A DNA stretch of 24,311 nt from Schoenoplectus triqueter (Eukaryota; Streptophyta; Magnoliopsida; Poales; Cyperaceae). This document shows positions 10,083 through 20,907 of this stretch, piece after piece. A model generated the notes under the pieces. It ran no database searches, was not told the DNA's origin, and saw only the letters and a program-made list of their open reading frames with translations. The DNA lies in NCBI GenBank assembly GCA_964058805.1, contig CAXKVV010002011.1, forward strand, positions 1-24,311. Direction: 5' to 3'. Every line of letters starts with the position of its first letter. The first letter of the stretch is position 1. Position numbers and translations under genes: made by a program.

Positions 10083-12274
10083 ATGGGAATGGGGTGCAAG
10101 GGGAGTGACAAACCAAAGGTGAGCTACAGGAAAGGACTATGGTCTCCTGAGGAGGACGAGCGACTAAGAGACTACATTATTCGCCATGGCCATGTATGCT
10201 GGAGTGCAGTTCCAATTAATGCTGGTGAGTTACATATATCTAATTCTCACTCTTCCTCTTAATTGTACAGGTACGTATTCAATGGTTAATTAACTGTAGC
10301 TAGTTAATTGTACCATAATTGCACAAAATTCAACAGTTAGTCCCTCTAATTTCTTCAAAATTTACCTGCATTAGTCGAAATTAGCTTCAGAGTGGGCTCA
10401 ATTGTTGCTTAATTATCTTCCATTGGTGAAATGCAACTCTCCAAGTATATTATAACTCGTGGCTCAATTATTATACATTGTAGCCACTCCTCAATTGTAG
10501 TTGTAGGAGAAACCAGATAAGCCTTCGTTGGTTAATAGAACAAGTAGAGACGTAAGAAATAGTGAACGTAATTAGGTGTACTTGAAATTGTTAATTAACA
10601 CTTAATTAATTCTTCTTTGGCAGGATTGCACCGTAATGGGAAGAGCTGTAGGTTGAGATGGATCAATTATCTTAGGCCTGGTCTCAAGCATGGCATGTTT
10701 ACACTAGAAGAGGAAGAAAAGATAATGAGCCTTCATTCAATGCTCGGAAACAAGTGAGTGCATTAATTTCCAGCTTATCTTAGATTCTACTCAACATATT
10801 GCATGAAATTCTTAATTGAGTTGGGTGAAAATCATAAGATGGCATATGAATGATAATGTCTTGTGTATAGTCAATTTTCCAAATAGCTGCACATAATTGA
10901 TTTTCTTGACATGTAGTTGTCTAGTGTCAGAATTTCATTTTCACATTGTGAACAGTACAGAGAAAGAACCTTCTTGAAAATAAAATAACTTGCAGTAATG
11001 AAAAGTCTAATTGGTGATGTTACGTATGTGACTTTTATGGAGTAGATGAAAATGAGATCAACGCTTAAATTAATAAACCTATATGTAAATCTATTAATTA
11101 AGGATGTAACCTTTTAGGTATCATCCGTGGAAAGTAGGAAGCCATATTACTGTCATGCCAATATGCTAAAATAAAAGACAAAATTAATAAAGTTGACAGA
11201 AGAGATGTTGAAATAGTCTCATACTGGCATGCAACTATTGAATACTCAATTGCTTTCTCTACCAAGAAATATCTTATTTTAATCATCTAGACGTTTGTAA
11301 TATTTCTTTTTCCTCCAAAAGGACGAGCCTACCTACTATTTACTCCATTTTTTATATATATTAACTGTTTCAACGCATGATAAACTTGGCGTTCCACATA
11401 ACATCTCATTCACCAAAAAAAATATGATCTTTTAATACTAGAGAATATGAAATATATTTAAAGTCAAGTGACCACATTTAATATCTTCATACCAAACACT
11501 ATTCAACTCGGCACATGTGGAGTTATCCTGTTGGCTCCCTATTGTATAATTTTTCCTCTTTGCTCATTTTCCTAGAATTATACGGATTAGCTACAGATAT
11601 CTTCTGCCAAATTTATCAGATATACCCCCAACGTGATAAGCTAATTAATTTGGTTACATGTTTTATACATTGATCTTAATTCAACACTCATGGGACATAT
11701 TTGTAATGTACATAGGTGGTCTCAAATAGCAAGGCATCTGCCAGGAAGAACAGATAATGAGGTTAAAAATCACTGGAACTCTTATCTCAAGAAAAGAGTG
11801 CAAAAAACTGAAGGATCAAACTCCAGCAACTCTTCAACAAAATCAACGACCTCTAACAACTCCACTAGCCCAAATTCCCTAGACTTAGCGGATGAAACAA
11901 ATTGTAACCAAACAACAAAAATTGAGTTTGCTGAACCTGAATCGACTTCTCCTATCTCAAGCCTCACCACGACACAGAATACTGACAATGTGCCAGTGCA
12001 GACACAAATGCCGAAGATTATGTTTGCTGATTGGCTTGAATCAGACTATATTAACACGAAGGGGATTCATTCAAACTTTGATAATAGTGGATATAGCGAT
12101 GTGTTTAGCTGTGCATCTGTTCAGCTGGACGAATCTTGTACAGGAGATTTTGTTCCAGGGTTCTGTGATACTGGCATTTACCGGGATTTCGAGTTACTGT
12201 TAGATAATGCAATTGAAAATCAAGGAGCTGGGTTATACGACATATATACTCACATGGGTGAGTTCCTTAATTAG
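10083..12274 (+). CDS. R2R3-MYB transcription factor, LAF1/MYB18-like
   Basis: Three exons, 10083-10224, 10624-10753 and 11716-12274, join into an 831-nt frame for 276 residues. Introns are 399 bp (phase 1) and 962 bp (phase 2), both GT-AG, at the usual R2R3-MYB positions. R2 has Trp at 20, 40 and 60 with exact 19-residue spacing. R3 has Phe73 in place of the first Trp, then Trp92 and Trp111 with 18-residue spacing. Motifs [18 protein letters not shown] and [13 protein letters not shown] are the DNA-contact helices. The bHLH-binding signature in R3 is absent. A Ser/Thr/Asn-rich linker follows, then PKIMFADWL at 190-198, which resembles a C-terminal motif of the Arabidopsis LAF1/MYB18/MYB19/MYB45 group. 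It should be a nuclear, sequence-specific transcription factor. LAF1 acts in phytochrome A far-red signalling, but a shared role here is inference. The ATG at 10083 is the first in frame; Met3 at 10089 is an alternative. No disruption is visible, so the gene looks functional. Confidence 0.92.
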
Positions 12275-12963
12275 CGGTCTTGGGACAAGTACTTCCGATC
12301 AAATGTAGAATAGTTTAATTTGTTGCTTCAGTTTTAGTTACTTCTCTTTTTTTTGGATCTTTTTTATTGTTTATGATAGCATTGTGAGGTGTAAATTAAT
12401 TGTCCATATAAATTTGTTCCTCAATAAATTGCCAATGTCGACTCAGCATGGCAAACACAAGTTATAAAAAGTTCACCTTTCATGTTCTTCTCCAATTAAG
12501 TTATACTGTTATCTCTGTTATTATTTTTTTGTCCTCTTGAGTTAATTTTGCTCGTTCCTCATGACATTTCTATATAAGTGTACATACAAATGAGTATACA
12601 ACTACATATGTCATCAAATTCAGAGGACAATAATTAACATATTCTTTATGAACGAGCTGTCCTTTTCAATTTATTATTCAAACAATTAGTTTGTTTGGCT
12701 TCCTCTAAACGAAACAATACAATATGTGGTGGCATAGATTTAAAAAATGAAACTTGAATTTTGGGTTGGAATAAGAAATTATATAGGCCCTACAAGTGTA
12801 CCTGCCCTTGGAGTGTAGTGTAGCATTGAAAAAAGAGGGACCGACAAAAAGGAATATTGTATAAGGTTCGTGCATGGATAGCTACTGCAGCTATTTCACG
12901 ATCGAAATGTTATTGATATGTATTTGTGTTGTTCATCCAGCTACGATTACACTATTTTCATTG
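12275..12963 (+). other. 3' UTR and downstream intergenic DNA of the MYB gene
   Basis: The T-rich sequence after the stop contains AATAAA at 12423-12428, a plausible polyadenylation signal about 150 bp into a 3' UTR. The rest, up to the hAT target duplication, has no gene that I can support. Confidence 0.5.
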
Positions 12964-12971
12964 CCTACGTC
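12964..12971. repeat. left 8-bp target-site duplication of the hAT
   Basis: CCTACGTC here is repeated exactly at 17697-17704, immediately outside the element ends. Eight base pairs is the diagnostic duplication length of hAT transposons. The predicted empty site reads TTTCATTG-CCTACGTC-TACGTGG. Confidence 0.95.
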
Positions 12972-12985
12972 TAGTGTATTAAAAT

Positions 12986-13213
12986 CGGGACGGGTCGGGT
13001 CGGGTCGGAACGGGTTAGGACGGGTCGGCGGGTTTTGACGGGACGGGTCGGGACGGGTCAACGGGTTACGGCGGGGCGGGTTAGCACGGGTCCAATTCGG
13101 GGGTTTGGCCGCGACCCGTCCTAGACCCGTCGGGTTGGACGGGTCGGCGGGTCGGGACGGGGCGGGTCCAATGCCGGGGCGGGTCGGGACGGGTGGGACG
13201 GGTCGGCGGGTCA
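12986..13213. repeat. left subterminal G-rich repeat block of the hAT
   Basis: Many overlapping GACGGGTCGGGTCGG-type units make this one of the most GC-rich segments of the window. hAT transposases bind clustered short subterminal motifs, so this is the expected binding region. The open frame through it (Pro/Thr/Arg repeats on the - strand) is a by-product of the repeat. Confidence 0.85.
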
Positions 13214-13329
13214 AAAAAATTTTTTTTTTTTAAATTCTGAAAAATCCAAATAAATTCTAAAAAAATCCGAAAAAATCAAAAATAAACACTAAAAATATTA
13301 AAAAAAATAAAACTTATATTCTTGACCAA

Positions 13330-13735
13330 TAAATTTTATTTTATTTATTTTGTCTTTTTTTTTCAAAATTCAAAAATAATCAAATAAATTATAAAAAATT
13401 ATAAAAACCGAAAATAATTATTGAAAAATTAAATGATATGATTTAAAATAAATTGAAATAAAATTTTAAATGATATAAATAAATTATTTTATTTTGTTGT
13501 CATTTTTTTTCAAAGTTTGAAAATAATCAACAAAAATTAAAATAAATTATAAAAAATCGAAAATAATTATTGAAAAATTAAATAAAATCTTAAATGATAT
13601 GACTTAAAATAATTGAAATAAAATTTTAAATGATATAATAAAATTATTTTATTTTTTTGTCATTTTTTTTCAAAGTTCAAAAATAATCAAATAAAATTAA
13701 ATAAATTTTAGAAAATCGAAAATAATTATAAATAA
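13330..13735. repeat. AT-rich tandem repeats, about 155-bp period
   Basis: Three diverged copies share TTATTTTATTTT, then a T-run followed by CAAAGTT, then AAAAATAATCAA, CGAAAATAATTATTGAAAAA and AAATTTTAAATGATAT. They lie between the left subterminal block and the transposase 3' end. Copy three is truncated. Function is unknown. Confidence 0.7.
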
Positions 13736-13911
13736 AGTTACCCTCCTCCTTTATTCCGGGCTTGGGACCGGCTATGTAATACATAGGCGGAGTTCTAACT
13801 TTTTATTCGTTAGTAAAGTTTATTGAAAAAAATCAAAGAAGGATTGTAAATGCTAGAAAAAATTTAAAAATAGGGGAAAAAATATAAAATATAAGTGTTT
13901 AAAAATACCAT

Positions 13912-16511
13912 CTAAATATTCGAGTTCATATACCATAGCTCATTTTCGGGCATACCATCTGAGTCTCCATCTGCTTCTGTCATAAATTCACCGGATGATT
14001 GTTCTACAGGTGCATGTTGATTACGTTGTTCTGCATCAAACCAATCTTTCAAGCATACGAGTTGTTCGAATGTCTTTGCACCCAATCTGCTGCGTTTATC
14101 TGTTAGTATCCTGTTTGCTGAACTAAAACAGGATTCGGAAGGGACGGTTGACACGGGCACGGCAAATATATCACGTGCCATCATGGCGAGAGTTGGATAT
14201 GCATTTTCATTCCTCTTCCAATAACCGAGGATGTCAATACCGTCAGGTTCCATACTTCCTAAACAATAGCTAACTAATTCATTCATATTAGTTTGCATTT
14301 GTGAGTCGTCATCTTCCTCCAAGTCTCGCAATAATGCAGACCGACTATTGCTCCTAACATATTTAAAAAAAATATTAGTCTCACAATATTATAATAATAT
14401 AATGAATTTGAATATTGTAAATATGTTAGAATTTAGTACCTAATATTACGAGGATTCGAAGAAGATGGATGATTCGTTTGGTTTGAATGAAGTTGGGTGT
14501 TGTATAGTTGAAACATTTCTTCCAATGCGGATGTCACACGTTGTTCCTCCCCGATATGTGGTAAATTTAGATTCTTCTTATACCGTTCAAGCAATCTTAT
14601 AGTATACTTCTTCTTGAATGAAGGATGGAGACAGTTTGCAAGAATTGTAACGAGAGGAACTTCATCCCAATATTTTAGGAATTTCTCTCTCATGGCTTCT
14701 ATAATTGGTGACAGAGGTGAGTCACCGTGCACGTCCTCCGCGATTCGACGAAGATCTATATTCTCAAAATCATGGTACACCTTGAAAAAAATAAAATAAA
14801 TTAGTAATGAAATAACTTAAAATTTGTAACGAAATAAATACAAGACGAAAAAAACAAACCTTGGATATCAAATAGAGATGTTGAAGCAATTGATGAGCGG
14901 ATGGTATGTACGAGCATGATAGTTGAACGGTTGCGTTGAAAAAAACTTCTAAAAATGTGTGAAGTTGTTCGAGTTGATCCCATTCTTCCATGGAGCATAA
15001 TAAGGGTAATCCCTCGGGTGAATTACGTAGGATCTCACTTATAGCATGTTTGTATGGAAGGACACGGTGTATCATTCTATATGTTGAATTCCAACGTGTA
15101 TCTATGTCCCACGGTACTCTTAACTTGCTCAAATTTAATCGTCCACACAAGGCATGAAAATCTTGTTTTCTTATATTGTTAGAATAAATATGATGAAGAC
15201 CATCTTTAAATTTACAAATTAAATTATTGACGGAAGTTGTCTTCAAACCCGCCTTAACAGTTAAACTAAGAATATGACATGCACATTTTTGGTGAAACAT
15301 TCTACCATCCAAAATTGGGTTTAGTGCACGTGTAAAATAATCAATAGATTTAATATTGTTGCTTGCATTATCAAAAGAAATTGAAAATATTTTGTTCTCT
15401 AAATCTCTTTTCAAATTATACTCATGCAATACATTTATAATGGATTGATAAATAATTTGTGCGGTGTGCGGATAATTCATGGTTCGAAAACTTAATACTC
15501 TTTTTTGTAAAATCCAATCATGATCAATATAATGGGCGGTAACACAACTATAACTAAGACCATGTTTACCGGCGGTCCATATATCAGATGTAATTGATAT
15601 TTTATTTGTTGCAACTGCAAATATGGCCAATAATTCACTTTTTCGTTCAACATATTGTTTTTTTAACTCAGATATCATTTTGTTATGATGAAACCTTTTG
15701 TATAATGGTTGACCACAACCTCTAATTACCAATCGAGCAAAATCGGTACAATATGCCATACTTATTGGTTGTTCTTTTTTTGCTATGTATCGAGCAAACT
15801 CATTTAACATTTTTTTTCGTCATATTTGATAAGAGTTCTAGTACCGTCCGAGTTCAAACAACTTTGTACCATACGGGTATCGGGTCTTTCTTGGGGTTCT
15901 TCATTTTTTGCTATATGTTTATCGGCATGTTTTTTAAATTGACTTAAACCATTTTTTATTACATAATTGTACGAAGTTTTGCAATTACTTACCTTACACC
16001 GTGCATTGATTAGAACACCGTCGGGACCTAAAGTTTGTTCATAATAGCGCCACCAAGGTGCATCATAAGTTGGGGGAGCTCTCTTCCTTCTCTTGTCAGC
16101 TCCGGATTCGATCGGGGATTCCGGGACACTTGAGTCGGGTGTTGGTGTGGAACATCCCGCACTCGTTGGATGTAACGGTGGAAGTCCACCACTAATTGTT
16201 GCATCGGTATTATATTGGGAACTTGGCGGATATTGATTAGAACTTGACGGATATTGAGAACTTGACGGAAATGAGGTCGAACCTTGTCCGGCACTAAAGG
16301 AAGTGATTTGCGGGTTGTAATTAGGATCAACATGTGGTTGTGATGGATAATATTGTTGTGATGGAATTTGTTGATAATAAGGATGCGGAGGGTTAGGATT
16401 TTGTTGATAGTATGGGTTCGGAGGGTTAGAACGTGGCATTTCTTCACCAAAAATTTCAACGCTCAATCGATGTGCCATTTCTTCGGCTTGAGAAGGATTG
16501 GGAGATGCCAT
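13912..16511 (-). CDS. Ac-type hAT transposase, one frameshift
   Basis: Reading on the - strand, exons 16511-14860, 14780-14440 and 14353-13912 are separated by 79-bp and 86-bp GT-AG introns. Allowing for one missing base, the exon phases agree and give about 811 residues. The N-terminus is rich in Pro, Gln, Tyr and Ser, with PYYQQ-type repeats. A BED zinc finger follows (Trp153-Trp154, Cys172, Cys177, His195, His199). The RNase-H-like core has SITSDIWTAGKHG (catalytic Asp about residue 310), ISFDNASNN (Asp about 381) and KCACHILSL. The C-terminus has the hAT dimerisation domain (PTLAMMARDIFAVPVSTVPS through CFSSANRILTDKRS). It would cut and paste the element in the nucleus. The frame breaks at about 15812-15819: eight A on the coding strand, where nine would join both halves. 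That could be a real inactivating deletion or an assembly error. All other key residues look intact. The third catalytic acidic residue was not assigned. Confidence 0.9.
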
Positions 16512-16520
16512 TTGATATTG

Positions 16521-16945
16521 CTAAAAAAATATTAAAAAAAATATAATGAATGCTAAATTGACAAAAAAAAATGATAAAAAACAATGTACCAAAAAAAAAG
16601 AATATAATAGAAAAACAATGATAAATAAATAATGTAACAAAAAATAAAGAATATAACAAAAAAAACTAATTAAAATAAACTAATGATAAAAAAATTAAAG
16701 AATGTAAATATTTATTTAAAAAACTTAATCATTAAATAATATTTTATAAAAAATAACTAATTATTATAAATTAAAAATATAAGTAATTACAAAAAAATAA
16801 AGAATGTAATAAAAACGAATTAAAATAAACGAATGACAAAAAAAGAGTGCAAATATTTATTTCAAAAACTAATTACTAAAAAATATAAACTAATTATAAA
16901 TTACTAATTATAAAATATAATATATACTAATAAGTAATAACTAAC
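16521..16945 (-). other. probable 5' UTR intron of the hAT transposase gene
   Basis: On the - strand the sequence AAAAAAAAG|GTTAGTTATT (16946/16945) is a good donor, and TTTTTTTAG|CAATATCAA (ending 16521) is a good acceptor 9 bp before the ATG. The interval is extremely AT-rich, unlike the flanking leader. It is inferred from splice motifs only. Confidence 0.5.
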
Positions 16946-17230
16946 CTTTTTTTTGTCGGAATCGAAAGATTGTCGAAAGCCCGAAACTTTAAGACGAATT
17001 AACGATAAATAATATAACGAATTGCTAAATTGACAATAATAACTAAATAACACTAATATAAATATTTTTAATTTTTTTCTGGATAATGTAACAAAATTAC
17101 TATAATAATATAATTAGAGAATTGCTAATATCAAAAGATTAACGAATTAACGAGAGAGAGTTTGGTTTGGAGAATTGAGAAGAGAGATAGAGTGAAGTTG
17201 TTTGTGTGAGGATATGAGATGAAATGGGGT

Positions 17231-17241
17231 GGTATTTATAG
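17231..17241 (-). promoter_or_regulatory. TATA box of the hAT transposase promoter
   Basis: On the - strand the sequence reads CCTATAAATACC, a near-ideal plant TATA box. About 30-40 bp downstream it passes into a leader rich in CTCTC and CAAAC motifs (about 17210-17150). Position and orientation suit the transposase gene. Confidence 0.7.
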
Positions 17242-17290
17242 GAAAAAAATTTGAATTATGATTTTTTATTTTTTTCTGATTTTTTCCGAT

Positions 17291-17340
17291 TTTTTTTGAA
17301 TTTTTTTGAATTTTTTTGAATTTTTTTGAATTTTTTTGAA
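17291..17340. repeat. five perfect 10-bp repeats in the hAT
   Basis: TTTTTTTGAA is repeated five times without change, directly inside the right subterminal G-rich block. It is a short minisatellite, probably arising by slippage. Confidence 0.95.
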
Positions 17341-17345
17341 TTACA

Positions 17346-17686
17346 GCGGGTTTAACGGGTCGGACGGGTCGGGTTGGACGGGTAAAGTGGGTCGGGTCGG
17401 ACGGGTTTTATTCCCGGGTTTCCCGGGTTTTATTCCCTGGTTTCCCGGGTCGGGTCGGGGCGGGTCGGGCACGGGTTATCCCGGGTTTGGCGGGTCGGGT
17501 CGGGTCGGGACGGGTCTAAAACGGGTCGGGTCTAAGACGGGTTTTTTTCAAAAATTTTTGCCCGCGCCCGTGCTAGACCCGTCGGTTCTAACGGGTCACG
17601 GGTCCGACGGATTTAAGCACGGGACGGGTCGGGGCGGGTCACGACCACGGGTCGGACGGGTCGGGTCTGACCCGGTCGGGTATTTT
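17346..17686. repeat. right subterminal G-rich repeat block of the hAT
   Basis: It consists of CGGGTCGGGTCGGGACGGG-type units with some TTCCCGGGTTT palindromes. The + strand is the G-rich strand here, as in the left block, so the two blocks are not simple mirror images. CTAGACCCGTCGG occurs in the same orientation at about 13121 and 17573. Confidence 0.85.
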
Positions 17687-17696
17687 TAGAACACTA

Positions 17697-17704
17697 CCTA
17701 CGTC
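17697..17704. repeat. right 8-bp target-site duplication of the hAT
   Basis: CCTACGTC, identical to 12964-12971, starts directly after the element end ACACTA. Confidence 0.95.
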
Positions 17705-18310
17705 TACGTGGAAACTAATGGAAAAGCATGCCGGATATTAACATGAATGATTTGACTTGTCTTGGTTGTTGTTTCGGGATTAATTAATCTAAAGTGATCA
17801 ATTCAGTGACGTTGTTAGATCTTTTTGAGAGCAGTTGTAAATTTCTTTAAATTGACTGCACTCATCATATGAGCTGCCAGCTGCCTCCGCCTGAATTTAG
17901 ATCAACTTGTAAAATCCTTTTCCTCGTGTTTTGATGTTTTCTTTAAATTAATAGATTGCAGGAACTACGTATACGTATGTTTATTGTAATATATAATTAA
18001 TTATTTTTCACATGAAGTAAAAAAAAAAAATCAAATCTAGCTAGATCGAAGATCCCTTGCAAATATTTAAAGTTAATATCAACCCTCTGTCTCATTATAA
18101 AAAGTATTTTCAGTTTACATCGAATTTGATACATATATTTGAAAAATATCATTCACATTAAAAAAATTATAGTGTTGTTCACAATTATAAATTAAGGTTT
18201 AGCATAAAATCAGATTTGAGTCAATTTAAAATTTAGTTGGTCATTCATCAAAGAGTTATTAAAACCTCATCGTTAGAAATTCTAAACTGCTTGATGCTTT
18301 AGCTAATTAA
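17705..18310. other. intergenic DNA, no gene recognised
   Basis: This was the continuation of the MYB downstream region before the hAT inserted. It is AT-rich with no supportable frame, RNA gene or repeat. Confidence 0.5.
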
Positions 18311-19290
18311 TGTGAAACCCCGCAAAAATTTAAATAATAAAATATAGAAATATCTAATTTAACAAAAGATGAGAAACCACATAGAATAAAACTTTAAAAT
18401 TAAGAAAATAAATTTAAAATGTTGAGAACAGAACCCCAAAGATCAAATTAAAATGCTATTAACATATAATAATTTAAAACTTAATTGATAAAATTAAATA
18501 AAAATATCTTGGTCAAATGAAATTGGATATACGAATCAAATAAGAATTTAGATTCTTAAAATTTATTTGAATTTTGAAATAAAGAGAAATAAAAAAATAA
18601 TTTAGGAGAGATCAATTAATGAAATTAATGGAAGGCCAGATATAAATCTAAAATGTTAATATTTGAGATTTAAAACTTAAATAATAATAACGATTAAAGT
18701 AGCAATCACAAATCTTAATTATAATTAAGAAATAACGTAACGCAATAATTAACAAACCTTGAATATAATAATCGAATGTAATTATTTTATGATTTATAAA
18801 TAAATAAAGATAAAGCTTATTTACGACTTTATCTCATGATCAAATGAGTAATCAAATAAAAGGACATAAAAAAAATACAATGCGAACATACTAATGGCTG
18901 AGAACAACCGATGTAAAATAAATAATCACTTAAAATAATTTAAATCAAAGATTTATATTATTAAATAAATATAATCGGAATATTACTAAATGACTTCTGG
19001 ATTTAACCCTATTTTGATTGAACAAATGAATTAATAGTTATTAATTAATTTAAGGAACATCAAATTAATAAAATGTAAATTACAGGATTTATTAAAGAAC
19101 CTAAAATTTCAAATTGTCTTAAGGTATAATAATTAAATTTAAATAAAGACGATTAGAGTGATTAATTAAAATTCTAAAAGGATAAAACAAACACAAAACG
19201 GATACACGGTATTGATCATAGCAAATCAAAATCTAACACATTCTTCTCCATCTTTTCCTTTTCTTCCCTTCCCGATGACCCCTCACATCA

Positions 19291-19293
<3 letters not shown>

Positions 19294-19325
<32 letters not shown>
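19294..19325. repeat. (TC)16 microsatellite
   Basis: An uninterrupted TC run lies at the border between the AT-rich and GC-rich parts of the putative LTR. Confidence 0.9.
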
Positions 19326-19327
<2 letters not shown>

Positions 19328-20173
19328 CGTGGCTCTGTCACCCTATCCCCCCTCCTTTTTCTTTCCTACCCGGGCGACACCGAAAACCATTTTTTTCCCT
19401 CTTCCTTCCTTTGCGCAAACCAATCCGCCTCACCTCTCCACTCAATAATTCCTCTACACAACGGAAGATTGACTCCCCTCGGCTTCTCACTCACTCGCAC
19501 CTAGAACCCGCCATAATCTCGTTCTTGCCCGATCCAAACAAGGCAACCTTAAGCTCCCCGTCATTGTTGCTGGCCTCCTCGGTTTGAGATTCATACTCCA
19601 GTGCCCTAGTCACGCCTCCATACACCGAGCCTTGCTCCTTGATCTGACGCATGCGCGACCTTAGACAGCCCCTTCGACCGAGCTTTCCCCCTTCCTGTGC
19701 TGAGTTGGCCGAGCTTGACCCTTATGGTCTCTTGTTGCCTCTTCTTGACAGCGCAATCGAGCCACAAGCTCTTCGGGACCCCCTCACCCCCAACTGCCCT
19801 CTGGCCCGACGTGCACATGACCCAGGGTTGTTTCCCCTGACGCAAACCACCGCCTCCACCACCGTACCACCTCACCCTCACTGAACTCCGCCCTTTTTCC
19901 GCTGCGCCCAACTCTGGCTGCCCCTCTTGTATTTGATTCCCCTCTTGCCTTGTGCCTTTTCTGGTAACCTCCTTCCTCTTCTCTTTCCGGCCGTGTGGGC
20001 CGTGCGCCAGGGCTGAGCCTTGTGCTTTTGTTTTTTTTCCGGTTATGTGATGTTATTTGCTGCTTCTGTTGAATACTGGTGAACTCCTTCTTATCTAGGG
20101 TCGTGTGGGCCCTTTTGTGTGCTGGGGCCGAGCCTCGTACTGGGTTTTCCCTTGTCACTGCTATGCCTTGGTA

Positions 20174-20197
20174 CACTGGTATCGATCGGTACCAGTG
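20174..20197. repeat. 24-bp near-perfect palindrome
   Basis: CACTGGTATCGATCGGTACC followed by AGTG is self-complementary except for one symmetric pair of positions. It could form a hairpin or a dimeric protein site. No role can be assigned. Confidence 0.8.
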
Positions 20198-20435
20198 ACG
20201 CGAGGTGTCGTTTTGTCTTGCTGGTAAACTCCTAGGTTGCAGTCACCATTCTGTTTTTACCCTGTGCGACCCTTTTTCGCGCGCTCCGCACCGCCGCTGG
20301 GCGATGGGATGCGGAAGAAGGACACGGAGATCCCTCCCGAACGTGCATCTGCTAAGTGCCGGCTGATTATGCCGTTTAGAGAGATTTGGATGCACATTCA
20401 GGGGGTTTTTAGTGATTGTGAGTTCTTATAGATTT

Positions 20436-20457
20436 CGGTGGGCGCAAGCCCCCACCG
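20436..20457. repeat. short GC-rich hairpin
   Basis: CGGTGGG pairs with CCCACCG across an 8-nt loop (CGCAAGCC). It lies at the edge of the GC-rich region. There is no T-run, so I do not call it a terminator. Confidence 0.5.
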
Positions 20458-20577
20458 TTAATTACCCTGGGCTACTAACCTCGAGGCACCTCTGGATCTT
20501 TGAAAGGGAGAAGCAAATAATATAGTTAAAAGATGGTCAAGTGGTCGTCTGTGTTCGCAAAAGGGGTCAATCCAAGG

Positions 20578-20880
20578 AAGACGAACCTACTACAGATCGG
20601 TTCAGTCTTTACCGCTACAAGAGATAACCTTACTACAGATCAGATTAATCTCTTTGGAGGGGTTCGAGGTGAGTCTACTACAGAACGACTCGACCTACTT
20701 AATCTTATGGAAGACGAACCTACTACAGATCGGTTTAGTCTATACCACCTCGAGAGATAACCTTACTACAGACCAGGTTAATCTCTTCAGAGGGGCTTGA
20801 GGTGAGTCTACTACAGAACGACTCAACCTCCGTTGATCTAGAAGATAAACCTACTACAGAACGGTTCAATCTTAACTAGT
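20578..20880 (+). repeat. 133-bp higher-order tandem repeat built of about 44-bp units
   Basis: Copies begin at 20578 and 20711, with a partial third at 20842. Each begins AAGACGAACCTACTACAGAT (or a close variant). Inside each copy the motif TACTACAGA recurs about every 44 bp followed by alternating sequence, giving three subunits per 133-bp period. Isolated TACTACAGA-type motifs continue to about 21160. The open frame at 20533-20760 is created by this repeat and is not called as a gene. Confidence 0.8.
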
Positions 20881-20907
20881 CAACAACCAATCACACAAAA
20901 TACAACT

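Larger units (their letters stand above)
12972..17696 (-). mobile_element. hAT (Ac-type) DNA transposon, near-complete, 4725 bp
   Basis: The ends are TAGTGTATTAAAA on the left and, read inward from the right, TAGTGTTCTAAAAA. They form a short imperfect terminal inverted repeat flanked by a perfect 8-bp duplication. The element carries G-rich subterminal blocks on both sides, AT-rich tandem repeats, and a transposase gene on the - strand with TATA box, leader and three coding exons. The perfect duplication and almost open transposase suggest a fairly recent insertion. The only coding lesion I see is a 1-nt deletion in an A-run. Whether the element can move depends on that lesion and on other copies in the genome. 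Confidence 0.95.
18311..20430 (+). mobile_element. probable retrotransposon LTR-like region, limits unproven
   Basis: The segment starts TGTGAAACCCCGCAAAAATT, close to the TGTGACACCCCG start common in LTRs of large plant Ty3/gypsy elements (for example Tekay/Del). About 900 bp of AT-rich sequence follow. Next come a CT microsatellite (19294-19325) and a GC-rich, C-rich stretch at 19330-20430. This order of blocks is typical of such LTRs. There is no second LTR, clear primer-binding site or retrotransposon protein in the window, so it could be a solo or partial LTR. Frames on either strand in the GC-rich part (for example the Arg/Gly-rich one at 19784-20176, -) lack domains and are not called as genes. 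Confidence 0.35.

Noticed and set aside
12933..13214. Pro/Thr/Arg-rich 93-residue frame
   Set aside because: It is a product of GGGTC-type subterminal repeats of the hAT, overlaps the target duplication and has no domain.
16028..16459. 143-residue frame on the - strand
   Set aside because: It is an alternate-frame shadow of the transposase N-terminus, whose own frame carries the BED zinc finger.
17336..17689. Gly/Val/Phe-rich 117-residue frame
   Set aside because: It is the right subterminal repeat block translated, not a gene.
19606..20176. Arg/Gly-rich frames in the GC-rich region
   Set aside because: Overlapping frames on both strands have no motif; they are expected from GC-rich low-complexity sequence.
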